Shown here: piece after piece, positions 57,948 through 64,000 of the stretch
Layout of the letters: every line of letters starts with the position of its first letter
Position numbering within the stretch: position 1 is the stretch's first letter
From: Xylophilus sp. GW821-FHT01B05
GTDB lineage: Bacteria; Pseudomonadota; Gammaproteobacteria; Burkholderiales; Burkholderiaceae_C
NCBI GenBank assembly: GCA_038961845.1
Contig: CP152408.1
Coordinates: 2,728,001 to 2,792,000, forward strand
Direction of reading: 5' to 3'
DNA length: 64,000 bases
Position numbers and translations under genes: made by a program
The notes under the pieces: generated by a model
Databases searched by the model: none
What the model was told of the DNA's origin: nothing
What the model saw: the letters and a program-made list of their open reading frames with translations, nothing else

Positions 57948-59066
57948 ATGAATCGCAGAAACCTGCTCGCGTTCGCACTCTCCGCGCCTTTAGCACTTCC
58001 CTTTGCGCGTGCGCAGACACAGTCATCCGCAAGCTATCGCCAGTTGCAGGTCGGCCGTAACGAGCTCATCCTTGAGCCGGATCTCCCGATCATCGACGCA
58101 CACCACCATCTGTTCGACCGGCCCGGTCTGCGCTACATGATTGACGACTACCTGGCCGACACGAATGCAGGCCATCGCGTGGTTGCCTCGGTGTACGTGG
58201 AGACTTCGGCCTTCGCTCGGACGCATGGCTCAGAAATGCTGCGGCCACTGGGCGAAATCGAGTTTGCCAACGGCATTGGCGCGATGTGCGAGAGCGGACG
58301 ATACGGCTGTCGGGCCTGTGCCGCGATCGTGGGTCACGCAGATTTCCGGCTTGGTGACCAAGTGGCTGGGCTGCTGGACAGTGCGATGGAGCGTGCGCCT
58401 GATCGGTTCCGGGGAGTGCGCCAAGTCACCATGGAACACCCCTCTGAAGCGCCGTATCGGTTCATTCCGAACAGGCCGCCGAGCGGCGTGATGAAGAGCG
58501 CAGGCTTTCGGCCCGCCTTCGCCCACCTCGCCAAACGGGGCTTGAGTTTCGACGCGGCCGTGTTTCATCACCAGTTGCCGGAGGTGATCGCGCTGGCGGA
58601 TGCCTTCCCCGATACAACCATCGTTCTGAACCACTGTGGCCAAGCCATGGCGATGGACATGGATGAGCTGGCGAGGCAACAGGTGTTCCGCGAGTACAGC
58701 AGACTAATGACCGAGGCAGGCCGGCGTCCGAATATCTACTGCAAGGTGGGGGGGCTGGGGATGCCCTTCTGGGGCTTCCGATTCGAGGAGCGCAATGACT
58801 CAATCGGATATCGAGAGCTTGCGACGGCTTGGCGTCCCTATGTGGAGACCACTATCGAGGCCTTTGGTGCCAGCCGCTGTCTGATGGAAAGCAACTATCC
58901 CCCGGATGGCCGATCAGCCGGCTTCGTACCGCTTTGGAACGCCCTAAAGCACATCGTGCGCTCCGCATCGGCTGAAGACAAGGCCGCGTTGTTCCACGGC
59001 ACGGCGGCGAAGGTCTACCGTATTCCTCTACCCGATGTGGATGCCGAGAAGGCATCGGCTACATAA
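57948..59066 (+). CDS. Exported amidohydrolase (Amidohydro_2, TIM-barrel metal hydrolase)
   Basis: A 372-residue protein with signal MNRRNLLAFALSAPLALPFA (cleavage after ARA), twin arginines at 3-4. The metal site begins AHHHLFDRP at residues 51-59; other ligands may be H in VLNHCGQA and D/E near the end (LMESNYPPDGRS). The family (PF04909) includes 2-pyrone-4,6-dicarboxylate hydrolase and related lactone hydrolases. It follows the nucleotide-carrier-like gene by 12 bases and ends 121 bases before the relaxase, the edge of the cargo region. Confidence 0.87.
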   Translation: MNRRNLLAFALSAPLALPFARAQTQSSASYRQLQVGRNELILEPDLPIIDAHHHLFDRPGLRYMIDDYLADTNAGHRVVASVYVETSAFARTHGSEMLRPLGEIEFANGIGAMCESGRYGCRACAAIVGHADFRLGDQVAGLLDSAMERAPDRFRGVRQVTMEHPSEAPYRFIPNRPPSGVMKSAGFRPAFAHLAKRGLSFDAAVFHHQLPEVIALADAFPDTTIVLNHCGQAMAMDMDELARQQVFREYSRLMTEAGRRPNIYCKVGGLGMPFWGFRFEERNDSIGYRELATAWRPYVETTIEAFGASRCLMESNYPPDGRSAGFVPLWNALKHIVRSASAEDKAALFHGTAAKVYRIPLPDVDAEKASAT

Positions 59067-59187
59067 CTGTATCTGTTGAGGTGAGCAGCGATAGAGGACT
59101 CTTACTGCTGCGAAGGTGCATGCGTTACATGCGGCAAGGCTGTTCGCGAAATCGATGGCTCGGAGTCTGAGAGCGCCGGAATTTTGG

Positions 59188-61179
59188 TCAACCTGGCGAG
59201 ATTCCACGCTTCAGGCTAACTTCCCAAGATGCTCCACCCGCTCGCACCGTGGCGGCAAGGGGTTGCCCCAGCCGCTGCTCGATCACTGGCTTCCACGGCA
59301 CCAGGCTGAAACCCATGCCGTCATCGAGCATCGCGTAGCGCCCGCTGGCGAGCATGACGCTGCGCCGGTAGATACCGACCACACGCTGCCCATCGGCCAC
59401 CGGACGATGCTCCAGGCCGGTTTCGGCGGCAATGTCCTTCGCAGCCTGCGCCAACTCCCGGTTGCGTAGCGTGCCCAGCAGGTTGCGCGCCAGGATCACC
59501 CGCTGCCCGCGCCGCTCGGCCAGCCCCTGTTCGGCCAGGAAGTCGGCGCGCTGCTGCATCGCCTGTTTTGCCTCGCCGCTAAAGCCTAGGTCGCCCAGTC
59601 CCTTGCCGCCGCCGATCAACTGCTGGTCGAGCCAGGTGGCCCCGATCACGCGCGCCTGCTGCTCGATGGGCAAGTGCGATTTCAGCTCCACGGACACGCC
59701 GCCCAGGCGCCGCGCGTCGTAGCGGCGGCCCTGCTCGGGCAGGTCGTCCGGTACCTTCCATAGCCCTTCGGCCACGCGCTCCACGATGCCGGCGCGGCGC
59801 AGGGCTTCCAGCCGGCGGACATGGGCTGCCACTACTTCCTGCGGATCGCGGCCCGGCATGGCCTGACCCTGCGCGATGACGAGGTGATGGTCAGTGCGAT
59901 ACAGCCCATCGTTCGCCAGCGCGGCGATGTTCCTGTCCGCCGCGCGCACATCGGCCGATCCCTTCACCTCCACCACGGCCCCGGTCGGATAGTTCGCCAG
60001 TTCGTCGCGGGCATTGAGTGCGACGTAGTGCGCCTTGCCGTCCACGCCGTCGATGACCAGATAGCCTCGGTCGCGTAGTTCGTCGGCCAGCCCCTTCGCG
60101 GCCACGCGGCCGAGGATGGTTCGGCCATCGTCGCCCGGCTCGAACACCGCCAGCTCGCGCGGCTCGCCGCGCATGGCCCGCTGCATGGTACGGATGATGT
60201 CGCCGCGTTCGCCCAGGGCGCGCAAGGTCTTTTCCGCATCGGCATGGACGGCCCAGGCGCCGGGCTGCGCCTCCTCGGCCAGGCCCAGGCGCTGCAAGCG
60301 TTGCAGGCGGCCGATCAGCAGCAGGCGCTGGCGTTGCAGCGTCGGTTCGTTGAAGCGTTCGATCTGCACCCGGCCATCCTTGCCGGCCTCGCGCTGCAAC
60401 GTGCGGTCGAGGCTCGTCCACCGCTCTTGCTCCACCTCGCGCTGCAAGGTCTGCTGGATCTCCAGCTCGGTGCGCGGCCCCAGCCATTCGGTCGCCAGCT
60501 CAGCGGCGCGATGGCGGAAGCCGTCGGCGATGTAGTCGCCCGCGATGATGAGGTCTTTACCGGTATCGTCGCGCCCGCGCACGACGATGTGCGTGTGCGT
60601 GTGCGGGTTGTCGGTGTTCCAGTGGTTCACGGCCACCCAATCGAGGCCCGTGCCCAGGTCGGCCTCCATGCGCTGCATCAGGTGCCGCGTGTAGGTGCGC
60701 AGGTCTTCCAGTTCCGCGCCATCCTCGGGCGAGAGGATGAAGCGGAAATGGTGCCGGTCGTTGGCACAGCGTTCCTTGAAGGCGCCGAGGTCGGCGGCAT
60801 CGGTCTGCGGCCCGTAGGCTAGGCCCGGTTCGCCATCGCGGCCCACACCGTCGCGCTCGATGTAGCGCAGGTGCTTGGCGAGCGATTGCGGGCTAGCTTG
60901 GCGCTGGTTGACTAGTAGCGTCTTGATGGTCACGCGCCGCGATAGGGGCGTCAGCTTCGCGCCCGCGAAGCGCGCCGCCGTGTGGCCGCGCCCCAGGCGC
61001 GAGCCGGGCCGCTGACCGGCGCCACGCGCCGAAGCTGGACGGCGCACCGTGGACTTGCCACTGCTGGCCTTGCCTGCCTGCTTGAGCACCTTGGACACGA
61101 AGCTCTGACCCTGGCCCTTGCCATGATTCTTCGGGGCACTGGGGCGCACGCGGAAATCGTCATCGCGGCGGTCGCTCAT
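59188..61179 (-). CDS. Conjugative relaxase (VirD2-like, DUF3363 C-terminal domain)
   Basis: A 663-residue DNA-nicking enzyme that starts transfer at oriT. The likely active tyrosine is Y106 in LRYIERDG, and the metal-binding histidine triad is H193, H195 and H197 in NPHTHTHIVV. The basic N-terminus (residues 1-90) is typical of the Tn4371 relaxase, and the DUF3363 part fills residues from about 230 to the end. I start at ATG 61179 (MSDRRDDDFRVRP); an open frame to 61662 continues through non-coding GC-rich DNA. It is the last gene of the minus-strand repA-parA-traF block, and its upstream gap may hold oriT. Confidence 0.94.
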   Translation of the reverse strand: MSDRRDDDFRVRPSAPKNHGKGQGQSFVSKVLKQAGKASSGKSTVRRPASARGAGQRPGSRLGRGHTAARFAGAKLTPLSRRVTIKTLLVNQRQASPQSLAKHLRYIERDGVGRDGEPGLAYGPQTDAADLGAFKERCANDRHHFRFILSPEDGAELEDLRTYTRHLMQRMEADLGTGLDWVAVNHWNTDNPHTHTHIVVRGRDDTGKDLIIAGDYIADGFRHRAAELATEWLGPRTELEIQQTLQREVEQERWTSLDRTLQREAGKDGRVQIERFNEPTLQRQRLLLIGRLQRLQRLGLAEEAQPGAWAVHADAEKTLRALGERGDIIRTMQRAMRGEPRELAVFEPGDDGRTILGRVAAKGLADELRDRGYLVIDGVDGKAHYVALNARDELANYPTGAVVEVKGSADVRAADRNIAALANDGLYRTDHHLVIAQGQAMPGRDPQEVVAAHVRRLEALRRAGIVERVAEGLWKVPDDLPEQGRRYDARRLGGVSVELKSHLPIEQQARVIGATWLDQQLIGGGKGLGDLGFSGEAKQAMQQRADFLAEQGLAERRGQRVILARNLLGTLRNRELAQAAKDIAAETGLEHRPVADGQRVVGIYRRSVMLASGRYAMLDDGMGFSLVPWKPVIEQRLGQPLAATVRAGGASWEVSLKRGISPG

Positions 61180-61627
61180 GATCGTTCTCCCTGCAAGCTC
61201 TGGCGTGTCCGGTCGTGCGAAGCACGCGGACATGCCTGCATCGACGCAGGCCTCGCGCCCCCGGCGGCACGGCGGCAAAGCCGCTCCGTGCCGCGCAATC
61301 CCCACGTGCAGACAGGCTTTCGACGCGGCCCAGTGCCGCGTCCTTTTGTCTTGCCTTCCGCCTTTGCCCTTCGCTGTCGCTCCGGGCGTCGGCGGCCCGG
61401 CGGTGCTGCTGCGTGAGCAGCCGGCCTGCCGGCGAACGCGCCAATGGCCGCAGGCCGGGCGCGTTCGAGGCAAGACGCCTGCACGTTGGACGGCTGTGCC
61501 GGATGTTGCGCGAAGTGCGGCGCGAAGGCGCCCGCACTGCACGCGCGACGACACGGCAGCAGCCAGTAGAACGACATGCCCGATGGCACGATGAGATGCA
61601 CGGCAACGTGCAGCGAATCGGCGGCCA
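61180..61627. other. Relaxase-traF intergenic region with hairpins, oriT candidate
   Basis: These 448 bases lie between traF and the relaxase gene and hold no convincing gene. They contain a nested hairpin GCGGCACGG (61264-61272) with CCGTGCCGC (61286-61294) around CGGC-AAA-GCCG, and GCCTGC-ATCGAC-GCAGGC just upstream. Position next to the relaxase and dense inverted repeats suit an origin of transfer; I cannot name a nick site. Confidence 0.45.
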
Positions 61628-62215
61628 TCATGGGCGCGTCTCCAGCCAAACCGGGTGCGCAACGCCGATCACGGCGGATGCGCTGACCGGGCCGAAATAC
61701 CGGCTGTCGAACGATGCCGGATTGGTCACGCTCAACAGGAACAGTTCGCCCAGTTCGAGGTGGCGGCAAAGCGGCAAGGACGGCAGCGCCCGGCCCAGCC
61801 GGTCGGCAGGCAATACGGCGGCCGAAGGCACGCCGTCGATGCGTACCTGACCGGCGACGATGCAGACGTGTTGCGGCGCGACCGCGCCCACACGTTTGAG
61901 CAGCGGCACGCGCGTCGGCAGGTAGCCGCGCTGCGCAGCCAGCGCGGCGGCCGTGGCCGGCAGCGGCACCAGCACGATGCTGCCCACGGACAACGGACGT
62001 GGCAGCGAGGCGGTGCGCGGGTCGAACGGGTCGATGCGATACCAGCCGACCGCCACGCTGTCGGACGGGTTGTAGGTCAGGCGCGGCAGCGGCGACACGA
62101 AAGCCGCCCAGGCCAGCGCAGCGAGGCCGCAGGCGGTCAGGCCCGCCAGCAAGATGCGAGCGCGCAGGCGCGAACGAGGACGCGGCGAGGCGGACGAAGT
62201 GGAAACGGTCGTCAT
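61628..62215 (-). CDS. traF: TraF-type conjugative signal peptidase (S26 family)
   Basis: A 195-residue inner-membrane protease that matures and, in P-type systems, cyclises the TrbC pilin. One membrane segment (ILLAGLTACGLAALAWAAF) is followed by the catalytic serine in NPSDSVAVGWYRID and the lysine in PLLKRVGAVAPQ. The ATG at 62215 overlaps the DUF2840 stop by four bases. The length is typical. The trbC precursor at 32.7 kb is its likely substrate. Confidence 0.93.
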   Translation of the reverse strand: MTTVSTSSASPRPRSRLRARILLAGLTACGLAALAWAAFVSPLPRLTYNPSDSVAVGWYRIDPFDPRTASLPRPLSVGSIVLVPLPATAAALAAQRGYLPTRVPLLKRVGAVAPQHVCIVAGQVRIDGVPSAAVLPADRLGRALPSLPLCRHLELGELFLLSVTNPASFDSRYFGPVSASAVIGVAHPVWLETRP

Positions 62216-62769
62216 GGCAGCGCCTTCCCGGCGAGCCAAGCGACGTGCCGTTCGATGCTGTATTCGGGCAGCGGCAGGCGCGCCGCGAGCCGGTTGCCCA
62301 GCGTGCGCCAGTACGCGGGCGAGACGGCAGACGGGGCGATGCCCAGCGCCTCGGTGGCGTCGATGCGTTCCAGAACGGCGCGCACGCTGGCGTCGCCTTC
62401 GGCGTGCAGCAGCAGGCGCGCGCCTGGTCGCACGCCAGGGATACGCTGCAACGCATCCAGTGGCGTGCCAGCCTGCATCACCATCAACTGCCAGCGGATC
62501 GTGCCGTAGTCATTGGCCTGCCAGCGCACGCGGCAGAACATCGCACGCGGCACGAACACCGCGCAGCGCCGCCAGCGGTCGAGCTGGAGCGTGCGCGCCG
62601 GTTCGCCGAAGCGCAGGTAGAGCTTGAAGCGCGGTTCGATGTAGGCCAGCGATACGCGCGTCAGCGGCACATTGCCGGCCTGGCCGGCGAGTACCGCGAG
62701 CGACGGCGCAGCCGGAGGCGATGCGGCAGCCGTGGCCGTGTTCGCGGCGGGTGCAGCGGATGCGTTCAT
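62212..62769 (-). CDS. DUF2840 domain protein of the ICE replication/transfer block
   Basis: A 185-residue protein with an alanine-rich N-terminus followed by a conserved core (PLTRVSLAYIEPRFKLYLRF, RWRRCAVFVPRAMFCRVRW, QRIPGVRPGARLLLHAEG). It occurs in this order between a ribbon-helix-helix gene and traF in Tn4371-type elements as I know them. The ATG at 62769 overlaps the previous gene by four bases; a longer frame to 63057 would cross that gene. Function unknown. Confidence 0.86.
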   Translation of the reverse strand: MNASAAPAANTATAAASPPAAPSLAVLAGQAGNVPLTRVSLAYIEPRFKLYLRFGEPARTLQLDRWRRCAVFVPRAMFCRVRWQANDYGTIRWQLMVMQAGTPLDALQRIPGVRPGARLLLHAEGDASVRAVLERIDATEALGIAPSAVSPAYWRTLGNRLAARLPLPEYSIERHVAWLAGKALP

Positions 62770-63035
62770 AGCGTGTTCTCCGTGCGGGTCTCGGGAAACT
62801 CCCGTTCCAGCAAAGCGCGCAGCAGTTCGGCCACGGTCACGCCCCGCGTGAAGGCCGACACCTTGATGCGCGCCCGCATTGCGGGCGTCACGTCGAGGGT
62901 CAGGCGCGCGGTGTAGAGGTCGCCCTTGTTGAGCGCATCGGCGTCGCCCTGGCGAATCCATGCCTCGGCGTGCGGGTTCGCGGGCGGCCGTGCGCCGATG
63001 CCGACGCGCTTGCTGCGTGGTGGCTTCGCTGTCAT
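62766..63035 (-). CDS. Ribbon-helix-helix partition protein (ParG/ParB-like)
   Basis: An 89-residue basic protein. A flexible N-terminus (MTAKPPRSKRVGIGARPPAN) leads to a C-terminal ribbon-helix-helix (YTARLTLDVTPAMRARIKVS, TVAELLRALLERE). The ATG at 63035 overlaps the parA stop (ATGA); a GTG at 63044 is a weaker choice. Such proteins bind a centromere-like site and stimulate ParA ATPase. With parA, iterons and a repA-like gene it suggests a plasmid-style maintenance module on the ICE. Confidence 0.82.
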   Translation of the reverse strand: MTAKPPRSKRVGIGARPPANPHAEAWIRQGDADALNKGDLYTARLTLDVTPAMRARIKVSAFTRGVTVAELLRALLEREFPETRTENTL

Positions 63036-63670
63036 GTCGGCCACCGCAGCAGTTCATCCACCAGCGCGGCGATCTCGCGCGCGGCGGCGCTGTCCGGCGC
63101 CGTCTCGCGGGCGAGCCGGCCAGCGGCCACGCTGTCGGCGAAGACGATGCGCTGGTGCACCTCGGCGCGCAGCGCCGGCAGCGGCTGTTCGGCCAGCGAC
63201 TGACGCGCCTCCCGACCGATCACCGTGGTGCTAACGCGGCGGTTGATGACGAAGGCCGCGCGCAGTGCAGGCCGAAACACCTGAGCCTCGCGGATCAGCG
63301 CCACCATCTCGGCGCTGGCCCACAAGTCGTAGGGGCTGGGCTGCACCGGGATCAGCACACGCTCGGCCGCCAGCAGCGCGGAGCGCGCCAAGGCGGCGAT
63401 GCGCGGCGGGCCGTCGATGATGACGTGATCTGCCCGCCTGGCGAGTTCTGGCGCCTCCTGGTGCAGCGTTTCGCGGGCGAGGCCCACGGCGCTGAACAGC
63501 CGGGGCAAGCCTTGCTGGCTTCTGCGTTGCGTCCAGTCCAGCGATGAACCTTGCGGGTCGGCATCCAGCAGGATGACCGACTGCCCGCGCATCGCCAGTT
63601 CGCCCGCGATGTGCGTGGCGAGTGTGGTCTTGCCGACGCCGCCTTTTTGGTTGAGCAGCGCGACGATCAT
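63032..63670 (-). CDS. parA: ParA-family partition ATPase
   Basis: A 212-residue small type Ib ParA with deviant Walker A KGGVGKTT at residues 9-16 (MIVALLNQKGGVGKTTLATH), Walker A' VILLDADPQGSSLDW and Walker B-type HVIIDGPP. No N-terminal DNA-binding extension is present. The ATG at 63670 starts the conserved MIVALLNQ; a frame to 63751 adds non-conserved residues. It drives partition of the excised ICE or plays a role in transfer, as in other Tn4371-type elements. Confidence 0.95.
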   Translation of the reverse strand: MIVALLNQKGGVGKTTLATHIAGELAMRGQSVILLDADPQGSSLDWTQRRSQQGLPRLFSAVGLARETLHQEAPELARRADHVIIDGPPRIAALARSALLAAERVLIPVQPSPYDLWASAEMVALIREAQVFRPALRAAFVINRRVSTTVIGREARQSLAEQPLPALRAEVHQRIVFADSVAAGRLARETAPDSAAAREIAALVDELLRWPT

Positions 63671-63774
63671 TGCGTGGCCCTCCATGCTGGAAAGCCAGGC
63701 TTTGCCTGCCGTGCGAAACGCTGTTCGCTGTGCCGTTCGGTGGTTGTCCACTGAATCGGCGCGCTTCTACTAAA

Positions 63775-63803
63775 AGTTAGAGATTTATAGTTAGGTAAGT
63801 TAG
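63775..63803. repeat. AT-rich stretch with three AGTTAG repeats
   Basis: AGTTAG occurs at 63775-63780, 63789-63794 and 63798-63803 in an A/T-rich tract, unlike the GC-rich surroundings. It lies between parA and the iterons and may be the melting region of a replication origin, or the binding site of the ribbon-helix-helix protein upstream of parA. Confidence 0.55.
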
Positions 63804-63847
63804 AGGGAACGCAAACCCGCGCCGTTATTGGCTTTCCCGCGTTTCCG

Positions 63848-63911
63848 TACTCCTGATAGCACGATAGGCGTACTCCTGATAGCACGATACCCGGTACTCC
63901 TGATAGCACGA
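63848..63911. repeat. Three iterons, probable replication origin
   Basis: The 17-mer TACTCCTGATAGCACGA occurs exactly three times, at 63848-63864, 63871-63887 and 63895-63911, spaced by 23 and 24 bases. Directly downstream come GTCCACAGG and AGTTATCCCCG, resembling degenerate DnaA boxes. The layout is that of an iteron-type origin controlled by the adjacent Rep protein. Confidence 0.85.
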
Positions 63912-63935
63912 GGCCGTCCACAGGCTTTACCGCAG

Positions 63936-64000
63936 TTATCCCCGTGCCGTGGGCGGCACGGGCCGGAAGGTCAGCAGCTCCAATCCTTCGTCCGGCATCG
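63936..64000 (-). CDS. C-terminal end of a probable replication initiator RepA
   Basis: Twenty-one codons are visible on the minus strand before the edge, ending PDEGLELLTFRPVPPTARG and TAA at 63936-63938. The frame continues beyond 64000. Position beside iterons and parA, as in Tn4371-type ICEs, suggests the replication initiator protein. The fragment is too short for a domain call. Confidence 0.5.
   Translation of the reverse strand, partial: MPDEGLELLTFRPVPPTARG

Noticed and set aside
61180..62456. Open frames covering the relaxase-traF gap
   Set aside because: They extend through overlapping genes in other frames and are arginine/alanine-rich without homology I can recognise.
63848..63911. 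Iterons as the start of a CRISPR array
   Set aside because: The spacers are only 6-7 bases and nearly alike, and the repeats lie beside parA and DnaA-box-like sites.

Overview
The window comes from a GC-rich betaproteobacterium, most likely a member of the Comamonadaceae (Burkholderiales). The housekeeping genes glnD, map and purL, the exosortase gene and a short palindromic repeat that I associate with that family (recollection, not a database result) all point this way. The window has two parts: chromosome from 1 to about 24013, and one end of an integrative and conjugative element (ICE) of the Tn4371 family from about 24014 to the right edge.

Chromosome. Positions 1-7566 hold one minus-strand surface-polysaccharide operon that continues past the left edge. 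It contains an ABC exporter (ATPase and permease), WbpB and WbpA for a UDP-ManNAc3NAcA-type uronic acid sugar, a fused GT4-GT2 glycosyltransferase, and a membrane protein with TPRs that resembles a GT-C glycosyltransferase. Next come glnD and map (minus) and, divergently, purL (plus). purL carries an in-frame copy of a repeat also found between genes here. From 15670 follow a 7TM-type sensor kinase and an AraC-type response regulator, a lone exosortase H, a PrcB-like secreted protein, the stump of an isochorismatase-type hydrolase, a magnesium P-type ATPase and a DUF1624 membrane protein.

ICE. The 8-bp sequence ATGAAAAA (TTTTTCAT on the other strand), which matches the Tn4371-family attachment core, lies at 24014-24021 just beyond the last chromosomal gene. 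It is followed by a complete minus-strand transfer operon, traG-copG-trbBCDEJKLFGI-DUF2274, most of it with 4-bp overlaps. At the far side (59188-64000) lie the relaxase, TraF peptidase, DUF2840 protein, a ribbon-helix-helix partition protein, ParA, three iterons and the 3' end of a likely repA. The integrase and the other attachment site are outside the window.

Cargo between the two transfer blocks (36.8-59.1 kb) is a redox and electrophile gene collection with several LysR regulators. A cassette of LLM flavoenzyme, old yellow enzyme and MFS pump plus a LysR is flanked by two copies of a lysR-eexN module. The second copy is decayed and its lysR is split by a 160-bp MITE. Then comes a minus-strand operon of cytosolic enzymes (aldo/keto reductase, SDR, ABM monooxygenase, SDR, FAD monooxygenase) and a zinc alcohol dehydrogenase. 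After that a plus-strand cluster encodes related enzymes carrying export signals: a mandelonitrile-lyase-like cupin, a carboxymuconolactone decarboxylase, a tandem DUF1330 lipoprotein, a Tat-tagged aldo/keto reductase, a Tat-tagged SDR and an amidohydrolase, with an ATP/ADP-carrier-like transporter. The pairing of cytosolic and exported versions of the same two enzymes, next to paralogous LysR regulators, is the most intriguing system in the window.
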